Origin: Larix sibirica
Lineage: Eukaryota; Streptophyta; Pinopsida; Pinales; Pinaceae
Length of the DNA: 21,258 bases
Direction: 5' to 3'
Assembly: GCA_004151065.3 (NCBI GenBank)
Contig: NWUY0300001037.1
Coordinates: 14,314-35,571 of the forward strand
Shown: positions 10,060 through 19,800 of the stretch, one piece after another
Position numbering within the stretch: position 1 is the first letter of the stretch
Layout: each line of letters begins with the position of its first letter
Notes under the pieces: generated by a model
Database searches by the model: none
Seen by the model: only the letters and a program-made list of their open reading frames with translations
Told to the model about the DNA's origin: nothing
Program-made: the position numbers and the translations under genes

Positions 10060-11585
10060 TCGTCTCTGATCTGCCCCAGATTTTGCGCCTGCCTAAGTGA
10101 CCATAAAACTTGTTGTTGTTCGCTCTTCTTAGGGTTCACAATTTATGAAATTGGCAAGTGTCCTTGCACAATCCTCCCATTTTGCAATGATATCAGGGCA
10201 TTCTTCTATTGTATGAGTGTTGGTGCGGTAATAGGCATGCCACGGTCTTTTTGGAAAAGGACAATCATGGGATAGATGACCCACCTCTTTATAATTGTAG
10301 AAACACAATGGATCTGTGTGATCTCCTCCTCATCCAACTCTGAATCCTCCTCCTCATCCAACCCCAATACCTACACCTTGTCCTTATCCTCGAGTCCCTT
10401 GCAATTGATCCACACAGAAGATATACTGGTACACTCTCTCTGTAAGACCATCTAAATCTCTACACCTCTCAGTGTTGTGTGTAGTGGATCCATAGAATTC
10501 ATAGTAGAGCGTGTTAGGAATTGTTGAGTACTTCTAGAATAGAGGGAAAAGTTGTGGATGGTGACCGAACGACTTACAAATTTCACAATAGTCATTAGGA
10601 GACCCTGTTGGAGGTTTTGGATATGTTGGTCATTTTGCGGAATGAAATGAATTCGCTATAGAAACTTGTGCAACCGTTACACTAGACCTGTTGTTGAATG
10701 GTCCTCCTGGTGGAACTTGTCCTCCTCGCACTTGTATACATTCTGAGGTGTGATTCCCTTTTGTCAAAAAACCAGAGCACCATACCTGTGGTTATTGTGC
10801 CTTAGGTGCATTCAGGTCCTGGAGTCTCTTAGTTATCTCTGCTAACTTGCGATGCACTTGTGCTATTTTACTATTCGATGATGAAGCTTCCACTCCTCCT
10901 CCCATTACCATTTAGTCTATATAATTTTCTATAGCTTCAAATTGCTTGCTCCAAATCATTCTTGGGAGTCTATTACTTGTTGCAATAAGGGTATCTTTGT
11001 GAGAGGCAACCAACCTTGAACGAACCATTATTTATGATGGGCCTCGTGGAATCGGGATGTTATCTTCGTTATCACATGTCTAAATCTCTATTCATACATC
11101 CAGGTGGATTCTCCAGTTATTTGTCGTATTTCCCTTAATTATGCAAGCCCTTGCTGCTCAGAGTTTGGTCACATAAATTCATCTAGAAATAGGTTCTTGG
11201 TCTCTGCCAAGGTAGGAGTTGGTGTGTTTGGAACTTTCCTTTCAACCAGTCTCGTGTACCACTAAAATTCCCTCCCTTGAAGTGTCATCTGAAATTCCAA
11301 CAAATTGGATGCCACCAAGGTAACCTTGGGGTTCCATATATCTTCATAAAGAAACTAGTGTTAAGTTGCATCATCTTCTCTGTTCCCCCAAAATTATGGG
11401 AATATTAAGGGTGGTCCTATGGGAATCCCCGTCATTGGTGCGACTAGAGTACTTACTAAAATAAACCCTTATGGTCCTGGTTGTGAAATAAAACTACTAC
11501 TACTTGGTTGAGAACTACTGCCACTTCCTCTTACTAAGGAACTGCTTTGTGAACTATTACTACTACTGTTCATCTGACCATACAT
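10060..11585 (-). pseudogene. gag of element B, with zinc-knuckle remnant
   Basis: On the minus strand an ATG at 11585-11583 starts a Ser-rich stretch (MYGQMNSSSNSSQSSSLVRG). Capsid-like strings follow: EFQMTLQGREF, SEQQGLA, LREIRQITGEST and RFRHVITKITSRFHEAH, all typical of plant Ty3/gypsy Gag. A Gly/Arg-rich tract at about 10400-10325 precedes DPLCFYNYKEVGHLSHDCPF (10319-10260). This is a CCHC zinc knuckle that has lost two of its cysteines (Phe and Tyr in their place). A second Cys/His-like cluster, YYRTNTHTIEECPD, follows. Gag packages the RNA and forms the particle. Many stops and frame changes are present; most stops fit C-to-T change of CAA, CAG or CGA. Confidence 0.72.
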
Positions 11586-11587
11586 GT

Positions 11588-12650
11588 TTATTGTAAAACA
11601 ATATATTGAGAACTTGTTACTATATTTCGCAAGGGCGCCCAGGGGTCATTCAGGGGTGTTCTAGCTTCATTGTTTCTGCTTTCTTGCTCAATGAGGGGCT
11701 CACTTTCTAGAGTACTTCTATTTTTCACAGGTCCTGACATCTCCTGATGATCTTGTTTTGCGTCCAGGGCCAAGTTCAGCGTATGATGGAGCACTTCGTT
11801 ACGTGACAACTAGTCTTCATGATCCTACATTCCACTTGTGCCTTCCTCCCACCTTCCTTTTACTAGGTTGTCTAGCGTATCCATTATATTCCCTATTCTC
11901 TCAGTTTGGCGCTAGTCAGTTCCTCTCTCCACTTCATTTGATGCAACTCTCCCTGATTTCTTTCACTACTCTCCCCATTCCTTATGTTTTCTTCCAATTG
12001 TGCGCTTCTCCTCCGTGCTTCTCTTAGTTGGTCTTTCAACCATTTTTATTTAATAGTTTCTCTTCACTCTTCTTGCTCAGCCTTGACTTCCACAATATCA
12101 ATCCCCTCCATTTATGATAGATCCACCTTCTGTAATTTGCGGCAGCATCACTCCAACTTTTGCCCTTGGGAACGAGGGGTTTACTCCTCCATTCTAATCC
12201 AGTCTAGAGGTAGAAACAAAAATTCCACTAACCAGGTCTTGATCCACAAGGGAACTTCTTTCAATAATATTTCATGAGCTCCTGTCTTAAGTTCATCCCC
12301 ACCTTTCAATGCATATTGATTATTTTCATCTATGAATTCCAAAATATAACCAAACAAAGTGATTTCTACCCATAAATCAATAGACCTAGTCAGGGTTGAG
12401 TCTAGCTTATTCAACCGAACCATATCTCTTACAGTCCAAACCACATTTTTCCCTTATTTATTTCCATACTTAGGTGCTTCTGTGAGTTTCCACAGCCAAC
12501 CTACTAGCTTTACTAGAAGCTCTACCCACAATGCTTCGTATTAATCTAGAAATGGTCCTCCGCAAAAAATATATTGCCTAAGCTTTGTTACTTCCCACCC
12601 TCATAGATCATCCTCCCAAGCTGCGAAATATTCAAGCTTCTTGTCCCATA
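11588..12650 (-). pseudogene. Pre-gag open reading frame of element B, function unknown
   Basis: From just inside the primer-binding site one minus-strand frame can be read for about 270 codons (12650 to ~11830). It is interrupted only by single stop codons, nearly all consistent with decayed CAA, CAG or CGA. Recognisable strings are FLWDKKLEYFAAWEDDL, YEALWVELLVKLVGWLWKLT, LNKLDSTLTRSIDLWVEITL, GGDELKTGAHEILLKEVPLW and a charged, probably coiled-coil stretch (KWLKDQLREARRRSAQLEEN). A frameshift near 11830 leads to an open frame 11809-11588 that ends just before gag. I know no enzyme motif in it. Ogre/Tat-type plant elements carry an extra ORF before gag, so position suggests a comparable protein; homology is not shown. 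Confidence 0.6.
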
Positions 12651-12658
12651 AGAACCAG

Positions 12659-12676
12659 GTCCCGACAACAAAACCA
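12659..12676 (-). other. Primer-binding-site remnant of element B
   Basis: Two bases inside the 5' LTR the minus strand reads TGGTTTTGTTGTCGGGA. It resembles the TGGCGCCGTTGCCGGGGA site used by several plant Ty3/gypsy lineages, with several differences, mostly C-to-T. The position is right for tRNA priming of minus-strand DNA; the tRNA assignment is uncertain. Confidence 0.45.
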
Positions 12677-12678
12677 TT

Positions 12679-13437
12679 TGTTGGCGCAAAATGGAGACCA
12701 TGGTTCTTATGCATGTGCCAACAAAAGGGCGCCATTGTAGTTCATCGTGCTGACATTTTCAATCCCCATAAGGGGGAAGGTCTCACCCAAAGCACACCCA
12801 AGGTATATGTAGAGTCAGCTTTAGTTAATTGTATGGTTGCAACAGGGTTTAGCAATGAACATAACAATAACATTCATAATATCGCAATAAGATTTAAGGA
12901 AATTCATCATGTATCCTTCGAATTATCAGAAAACAGAAACGTAAATGCAAAACCATTACATGAACGAATACATAATCACCACGAAGACATATTCTATGCA
13001 ATATTTTATAGGGAACCCAACAATTTCTTTCGTTATATCATCAAATTCACATTACATCAACAACCTCACGGCCACAAGCCTTACATTCACCGTGGAATAA
13101 CCCATCATGGAATACAATAGTGTCCCAAGAACCCATTACAAAATCGCATAACATATATCTAGATGGTTCTTTTTGCAACTGTCTCTTCTGATGCTCTGAT
13201 CTTCTTACTTTGAACTTTCTTGCGAGCTCTCTTCTTATTTCTCTTCTCTTCCGCTCCCTTTTATAGTTGTGCACTATGTCTAAAATAGTTCCGAAGTGGT
13301 TGTGGTGGTTACCTTGCTTCAACAACTTCTGGTGCTCTCCGCTAATTTCGCTTCTTCTGCTACTTCCTCTTCTTATGCTACTCTTCTGCTTTTTCCGCTA
13401 CTCTTCCTTGGTCCACTTCAAAATGAAGGAGACAACA
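12679..13437 (-). repeat. 5' LTR of element B (right copy)
   Basis: It starts TGTTGGCGC and ends GACAACA in plus coordinates, giving the short terminal inverted repeat TGTTG/CAACA. It aligns along its whole length with 3430-4182. As the upstream LTR on the minus strand it would hold the promoter. No intact gene lies in it; the 159-codon plus-strand open frame crossing its inner border is antisense chance coding. Confidence 0.86.
13258..13265 (-). promoter_or_regulatory. TATA box of the element B LTR
   Basis: TATAAAAG on the minus strand, inside the 5' LTR and also kept in the 3' LTR (4021-4028). Conservation in both diverged LTRs supports it as the element's Pol II core promoter. Confidence 0.55.
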
Positions 13438-13442
13438 ACCAT
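13438..13442. other. Target site duplication of element B, right copy (ACCAT)
   Basis: ACCAT follows the CAACA end of the right LTR and equals the five bases before the left LTR. Confidence 0.75.
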
Positions 13443-14311
13443 CAACTACACTTTATCAATAACAAAAGTGTGGCCACATCTCAAACTCATAGAAAAGGGA
13501 AGAAAACATTAAGAATTAGAAAGCCCTAAGTGAAATTCATGCATGGAATACACATGTATGACATGCCTTCACTCCAAACTTTGGGCTTATCACCATCCTA
13601 GTATACAAATACAAGATATAGGGTTGAGGGAAATAGATAGAGAAAATGATCGAAAGTGTCTAAAGTCTTGAAAAATCGAGAGTGACTTAGTGAGGATAGT
13701 CTTTAGCCCATGTTTCCATTTTTTAGGAGGACCTATCAATTGGTTTCTTCGGTAGTGTATTGACCATGTGTGGAGATCAAAGAGATATCAAATGGCTTCT
13801 CTACCATAGTAAGGTTCAAGAATCAAGATTATCCGAAGTTTACGAACTCTAGTGAATGGAATCCTATTTCAATATTTAGGGTTGTAACATTGCCTTTATG
13901 TATTATATGATCAATATTCCTCCCCCTACCAAATATGTGTTATTGTTGATTTATGTGAAATGCATGATTTTCATGTTTGGTTATGGATTACTTTACCTGA
14001 AAGTACTTTATATTTGATTATATTTTTGGTTAAGTTTATGCAAAGGAGTTTGAAGAAGGTGTTTGATTGAAATGTATGTAGGAAAGTGAAGGAAATCACA
14101 ATGGTAGTCAGATTGCACAAGGATACTCAAAATCTTTAGAAAAATGTAAGAAACATGTTTTCTTCGTTTACCCTCTTTCCCTTTTGTTTATCGACATGCA
14201 TGTAGATCTACGTAAAGATTGATAAGGAATATACATTAGCGATTGTCGATGAGCTTGACCTACTCAATGGGAGGATTAACTTAGTGGATTGGTGAAACCC
14301 CATCACACAAT
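13443..14311 (+). other. Intergenic AT-rich DNA, possible old LTR
   Basis: No coding sequence is recognised. The stretch ends in CATCACACA just before a primer-binding-site-like sequence at 14312, so its right part may be the end of a plus-strand LTR. I found no second copy in the window and no clear left boundary, so this remains a suggestion. Confidence 0.25.
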
Positions 14312-14330
14312 TGGTGACCACACCGGGGGA
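14312..14330 (+). other. Possible retrotransposon primer-binding site
   Basis: TGGTGACCACACCGGGGGA resembles the TGGCGACTCnnCTGGGGA type of site next to 5' LTRs in some plant Ty3/gypsy elements. It follows an LTR-like CACA ending. No gag or pol follows within the window, so it would belong to a solo or truncated element. Confidence 0.28.
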
Positions 14331-14811
14331 AAAGATGATCAATGATGCACATTTTCCCAAGGTTGATATGAACTAGACAATGCTTCTAACATGGCTTTGT
14401 CAGAAGGAAAAATCGTTTCTAGGAAGTCATCAATGTTAAGAGAATTGATATCCCAAATGGATGAAGTAAACTAATCATACTCCTCCCTAAGGTGAATATT
14501 TCGATCAACATTTGTAGAGGCCATTTGGATGGATTGATAAGCCATTTTGATTGGAGACAAAGGCATGATCAACACTGTTGAACCAATTTGGATGGTTTTG
14601 GTACCACTCCTGGATATTTCTCAATGAAAATTAATTCAGGATGGATTAAGTGTGAAAGCAAAAAATCACGATTCAAAGGAATCATTAAAGAAGTATCCAT
14701 GATCGCGATAGAAACATACAAAATTGTAGATATAGGAGAAGGTTCTAAGTAACATATCAATGGAGGTAGGGTAAAATTACCCATAAGAGATTAATCTTTG
14801 AAGATCCCCAC
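14331..14811 (-). other. Unidentified stretch with a minus-strand open frame (14569-14784)
   Basis: The minus strand has an open frame of 71 codons (MGNFTLPPLICYLEPSPIST, DTSLMIPLNRDFLLSHLIHP). Coding-like sequence goes on after its stop (SKWLINPSKWPLQMLIEIFT). It might be a decayed gag-like or gene fragment; I recognise no family. Nothing else is supported here. Confidence 0.22.
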
Positions 14812-15891
14812 TCTGATGTTATCAAACATCACCTTAGAATCACCATTACAAAAATGTTAAAATGTTTGTTTCCTATCACTCAAATAGCTTTTAAAAATTA
14901 TTCTTTTTAATGCTTGTAATCTTCTTCCTATAAAAATTTCAAGGAACCTCTTACCTTCCTCTTGGTCACAAAGGTTTTTTCATAGCAAACCTTAAGCATC
15001 CCAAGATTGACTACATAGATTGGGAGGGACTAAGCTATTTTTGTCGCAAAAGGATAATTTTTCCAATCATAAATCTAACATAAATTCTGCAAAAATTTAA
15101 GGAATGATCAATACATAATCCAAGTTTTGTGTATGGTGGAATGATGCTCTTAAGGTTTTTTCCCAATTTTCTCTGATGTTATCAAACATCACCTTAGAAT
15201 CACCATTACAAAAATGTTAAAATGTTTGTTTCGTATCACTCAAATAACTTTTAAAAACTATTCTTTTTAATGCTTGTAATCTTCTTCCTATAAACTTTTC
15301 AAGGAACCTCTTACCTTCCTCTTGGTCACAAAGTTTTTTTCATAGCAAACCTTAAGCATCCCATGAGTGACTACATAGATTGGGAGGGACTAAGCTATTT
15401 TTGTCGCAAAAGGATAATTTTTCCAATCACAAATCTAACATAAATTCTGCAAAATTTAAGGAATGATCAATACATAATCCAAGTTTTGTGTATGGTGGAA
15501 TGATGCTCTTAAGTGTTTTTCCCAATTTTCTCTGATGTTATCAAACATCACCTTAGAATCACCATTACAAAAATGTTAAAATGTTTGTTTCGTATCACTC
15601 AAATAGCTTTTAAAAACTATTCTTTTTAATGCTTGCAATCTTCTTCCTATAAAATTTTCAAGGAACTTCTTACCTTCCTCTTGGTCACAAAAAGGTTTTT
15701 TCATAGCAAACCTTAAGCATTCCATGATTAATTACATAAAGTAAGAGGGACTAAACTATTTTTGTTGCAAAAAAATAATTTTTCTAATCACAAATCTAAC
15801 ATAAATTTTGCAAAAAATTAAAAAATGATCAATACATAATCCAAGTTTTGTATATAATAAAATGATGCTCTTAATGTTTTTTCCCAATTTT
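14812..15891. repeat. Tandem array: three copies of a ~360-bp repeat
   Basis: Copies run 14812-15171 (360), 15172-15530 (359) and 15531-15891 (361). Each starts tctgatgttatcaaacatca, which contains a perfect 7-bp inverted repeat (TGATGTT, 4-base loop, AACATCA), and ends ttttttcccaatttt or close to it. Copies 1 and 2 are nearly identical. Copy 3 matches well in its first half but carries many extra A/T differences from about 15720 to 15870. No long open frame or RNA gene is visible. It is followed by the upstream region of the importin gene. Confidence 0.93.
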
Positions 15892-16371
15892 GAATTGATC
15901 CAAATACTCAAGAGATCAATCAAAATTCTATGAATTCTAATATCATTCTATTCCCATTAAAAAGAGAAAGTTTGCTGCATTTTCCAAAAAAAAGAAAGAA
16001 AGAAGAAACCATAATTATGATATGATTTGACTTTATTGTGATGGATATTTTTTATTCCACATACTTTTACAAGATTTGACTTTATTGTGATGAATATTTT
16101 TAATTCCAGCTCTTATTTATTATTATTTTTAATAATATGTACAATCCAATCTTAACATTTCGTTGAAGTAATTAAAGTCACCTTTCTTCATGAACAGTTT
16201 AATATTCCTAAGAAGTGCCTTCAAGAGGCCTTCTAACAGGTGATACACCTGCCCAAGACATTGAATCGACATATCCTTGCTTAAAAACCTTAACGCATTT
16301 GCAAAATTTTGACAAGGAACTGTCACTTAATAGACATGGAGCATTTCCCAAGGTGAGAGCGTGGCATGTGA
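15892..16371. other. AT-rich region upstream of the importin gene
   Basis: It contains a purine run (about 15986-16010) and a 49-bp direct duplication at 16024-16072 and 16073-16109 (gatttgactttattgtgatg in both). A minus-strand open frame, 16326-16129, reads AKNFANALRF-like sequence and LGQVYHLLEGLLKALLRNIK. It looks protein-like but matches no family I know. Confidence 0.35.
16024..16109. repeat. 49-bp direct tandem duplication
   Basis: gatttgactttattgtgatg followed by gatattttt (or aatattttt) and attcca occurs at 16024 and again at 16073, the second copy being shorter (37 bp). Confidence 0.75.
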
Positions 16372-16491
16372 CCTGACGGAAGAGGTGGTGGCGGCGGCGC
16401 TGCCCACGAAGATGACCTTATGGAAGAATCAGTTATGCGGCAGTTGGTGACGGAAGTAAAGGAAGCCATATATGGGATGGCATTTTCGTAA
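16372..16491 (+). pseudogene. Coding-like GC-rich fragment, unidentified
   Basis: The region is richer in G+C than its surroundings. One plus frame reads PDGRGGGGGAAHEDDLMEES and VMRQLVTEVKEAIYGMAFS before TAA at 16489-16491: a Gly/Ala linker followed by a plausible amphipathic helix. It has no in-frame ATG and a TGA just upstream. On the other strand a 68-codon frame (16529-16323) with a Pro run crosses it. It could be an exon remnant of a lost neighbour or part of an upstream leader of the importin gene. No family is recognised. Confidence 0.25.
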
Positions 16492-16559
16492 GGCCAAACT
16501 TGGGCACAAGAGCTTGGAATCTGCTGCATGTAGGTTAACTCTGTGAGGGTAACAGGCCT

Positions 16560-16673
16560 TCATTTTTTTTTAACCATTCGGCTTGCCCCACCAATTACAG
16601 AAGAAGAAGCAGCAGAATCCGAAAGTGCCCTCGTTTCCTCTACAAATATTAGTCACAGAAGGGGGTGAAAAAA
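16560..16673 (+). promoter_or_regulatory. Proximal promoter / 5' leader of the importin gene
   Basis: A CCAAT motif lies at 16591-16595, followed by a purine-rich GAAGAAGAAGCAGCAG stretch and then the start codon. No clear TATA box is seen close by; acaaatatt at 16642-16650 is weak. The transcription start is unknown, so promoter and leader cannot be separated. Confidence 0.3.
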
Positions 16674-16805
16674 ATGGCATCTGCAGACGTGAAAACCACA
16701 CTTCAGGAGGCTCTAAAGGCCCTCTACCATCATCCCGACCAGCAAATTCGCAAGGACGCTAACAAATGGTTGCAAGAATTTCAGAGAAACATGGAAGCAT
16801 GGCAG
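16674..16805 (+). CDS. MOS14-like exon 1 (residues 1-44)
   Basis: It encodes MASADVKTTLQEALKALYHH to MEAWQ, the first helices of the importin N terminus. Donor gtatgc at 16806; phase 0. Confidence 0.92.
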
Positions 16806-19800
16806 GTATGCATTGTTATTTCATCTTTTTCGATAATTATTATGATTTGAGCATAATAGGGCATATAAGTTGAGATATACATCCGACGAATGAATACATA
16901 CAAGTTGGGTTATCAAATAGATTTATTTCAGCTGTGTTTCTTACAACTTCAGCAATTATAAATAGTGATTCTAGACTAATTTTCAATGCTCTGAAATTAT
17001 TCATATGTTTGAAATCATGCTCGGAAACTGTCATTTCAGACCACCTTCATTTGTCAAATTCCAATGAATATGAAACGATTTGAATACTCCATATTGAACA
17101 CCATTTTGAGTAAATATAATGTGAATGTTATTGATTATATTACGTATTACATCCACGATTAATGTAAATCTCATCATCTTACACTAAAAGTTTGTAATTT
17201 GGGAATTTCTAGAAACAGTTATTCACTGAAAAGTTAGTGTCAAACCTTGTAATATTAAATCATTAAAAGTTCTGCATTTTAGAAATATCTTTGACTGTTT
17301 AATCAACGTGCTGGTGTGGAATTTCATTTTATGAAATAGAGGTAACTGATCATCAGGAGGCTTTTTATTTCAGGTGTCAGACAGCCTACTTCATGATCCC
17401 AATACCAACTTAGAGACTCTTATGTTTTGTTCTCAGACTCTTAAGGCAAAGGTACATTGGGCATTACTGGAACACTCTGTATTTTGTTAATTGATGCTCA
17501 GTAATTTTAAACAAAATAATTTCTGTTCAATTCGGAAAGTACTAAATCATTTTATTGCAGGTCCAACGTGATTTTGAGGAGTTGCCTCCTTCAGCTTTTA
17601 TATCATTACGGGATTCACTGAAGGTAAGTAGACTTTACAACACTCAATGGATGCAGTAATTAATTGCTCTTCAATGTACTAGCTCAAACTTTAAACAAGC
17701 TATATCCAACGATAACTGAATGGGAAGGCAGAGAATTAAAGACTTATCTTTAATTTCATGGCTTCAATGAATTTTTAAAAGTTCTATCCAACGATAACTG
17801 GATGGGCAGGCAGAGAATTATAGACTTGTCTTTAATTTCATGGCTTCAATGAATTTTTAAATAAAATTTAAAAGTAATACTGGAAGCCCTCGTGTACCTG
17901 CTTATTCATTCATCCCAGTGCTTGATGAAATTCTATTATTGGTGTGCAGAACTTGTTGAAAAGGTTTTGCAAAGGTCCGAACAGGGTTAGAAGACAGGTA
18001 CAGTCTCACTGTAATGTACATCTTCAGTTTTAACCTTAGTTGACCTCCTAGTTCCCTCATAATCTTATTTCTAATTATTTATCAATATCTGACTGCAGAT
18101 TGGTATAGCAATGGCAGCACTAACAGTGCATGTCCCTGCAAAAGATTGGGGTAATGGTGGACATTTAAATTGGTTGAGAGATGAGTTCGGTACTACGCCA
18201 GAATTCCTTCCCAGCTTTTTGGAAATACTGACTGTGCTGCCAGAGGTAACCTTTTTCTAGTTATTCAACATAATTTCTTGATTACGGTGGAAATAACGGA
18301 CTAAAATGGGGATAAGTTAAATGTTAGATGTTTTGCATTATTTTTTTTTATGTTTTTTTGGTCAAAATCTAGTTGGATTTGTTAAAATTGCAAATATATA
18401 TTGTTAAAAATGCATAATTGAGGTGTCCAAAGGGTTTTGCAGGGGTTGATTCTATTTCTGTAATAAGAAATACAATTTCAATGAAAACTAACCCTTTCAA
18501 CAATGATTCAGATTCCAACAAAAATAACCCCAAAATGATATATCCCAACAAAAAATAACACAAATTAACTATTAACTTACTAAAAAGGTCCATTTGATAA
18601 TAAATTACAATAAGCTGAGAGTTTATGCAACTGTAAGTGGAACCCACAAGTTTCCCAGTTCGAATCCCCCAGTTTGAATGGACATGCAGTCTGATCCGTA
18701 TTATTCCAAATTCATTCAAGGCTGACGGGTAATAAATATTTTGTCTGAGTTTTTGTGGGGTCCATGATAAAATTGAATTTGATACATACAAGTAGGATGT
18801 ACGATACATACTAAGAGAAATTGGAAACTGTAGAATCATAATCCAGTGGTTGGAGCATGTAGACATTGGTGTTTTCTTCTACCTTATGAAAACATAGTGA
18901 CCTTGAGCAGTGTTTTCGCTTTGTCATTTATTTGAGGGTGCAAATTGAACCCTGTTACTAGATATGTATTGTAGGGTTTTGTCCTCCCAACTGATATGGT
19001 TTTTGTTAGGTATTATTTTTGAGCTCACGCACTAGATTTATCTTTCAGGAGGCATATAACTACAAAATTGCAGCTCGTCCAGAGAGACGTCGCCATTTTC
19101 AGAAAGAACTGACGGGATCAGTGGAGATTGCTTTTAATATCTTCAGTTCTTGCTTGGCTGTTGAAGATTTTCGTGAACAGGTAGGCATAATGTCTTGAAA
19201 TCGTTTCTTTCTGGCGTGCTTTGAAGGTTATTCAGTTATCTTGAATCTACTTTTAGCTTTGCATTTCAATGTAAGTCTGAAAGCATCTGGAATTTTTGTT
19301 GGCAGCTTTCAGTTTATTTTATGACATGGTTCTTCTGAGAAACCCGCAGTTATATTTTTGTGTTTGGCATTTATTTTGTCAGAAGGATATATAATAGAAT
19401 ATTTATGCGAGACACAGGGATTTGCAAAAAAAATTCAGATTCCATTTACCTCTTGCACGCTATCTCTATGTATACTATATTGTGTTCGTATATGAATATG
19501 AACATTCATGATTTGGTTTGAAATTTAAGACATTTTTAATATGATTATTTAAGGTGCAAGTTTAATAAATTTTTTTAATTTCCGTATTTTAAATGTGGTT
19601 ATATCATTGAAAATTATATTGTTCCACCAATGTAAAGGTGATTTACATAGAAACCTTACAACCTCCCATTTTCTGCAGCCAGTGCAGCCCAAAAAACTGT
19701 AACAATGGAAGCCTTTACAACCTCCCATTTTCTGCAGCCGGTGCAGTCCAAAAAACTATAAAATGATTGCAATATGAAAAATTTGGAATAGATGGTTTTG

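Larger units (their letters stand above)
3430..13437 (-). mobile_element. Full-length degenerate Ty3/gypsy LTR retrotransposon (element B)
   Basis: This is a 10,008-bp element lying on the minus strand, so its 5' end is at 13437. Evidence: two related LTRs of 753 and 759 bp that begin TGTTG/CGTTG and end CAACA, flanked by the 5-bp repeat ACCAT. A primer-binding-site-like sequence lies 2 bases inside the 5' LTR. Between them, in element order, are a pre-gag ORF, gag with a zinc-knuckle remnant, protease, RT with YLDD, RNase H and integrase with recognisable D, D, E positions. The order RT-RNase H-integrase is diagnostic of Ty3/gypsy. No chromodomain is visible after integrase, so it is not the same lineage as element A. 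The LTRs match at only about four bases in five by eye, and every coding part has stops, so the insertion is old and inactive. Confidence 0.88.

Noticed and set aside
12641-13120. 159-codon plus-strand open frame
   Set aside because: It is antisense across the primer-binding site and 5' LTR of element B. The left LTR does not keep the frame.
13047-13325. 92-codon minus-strand open frame within the 5' LTR
   Set aside because: It sits wholly in the LTR and the other LTR copy does not preserve it.
14812-15891. CRISPR-like or rRNA spacer array
   Set aside because: Units are 360 bp with no spacers, in eukaryotic DNA, and no rRNA sequence is present.
16665-16673. GTG at 16665 as start of the importin gene
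   Set aside because: Plant nuclear genes use ATG; the ATG at 16674 is in the same frame, three codons on, and gives the expected N terminus.
18611-18680. True tRNA gene
   Set aside because: Only a B box and a weak A box are seen; no acceptor stem or anticodon arm can be paired.
18369-18866. 165-codon minus-strand open frame
   Set aside because: It lies inside intron 5, antisense to the gene, has low-complexity hydrophobic composition, shows no family motif and overlaps the SINE-like sequence.
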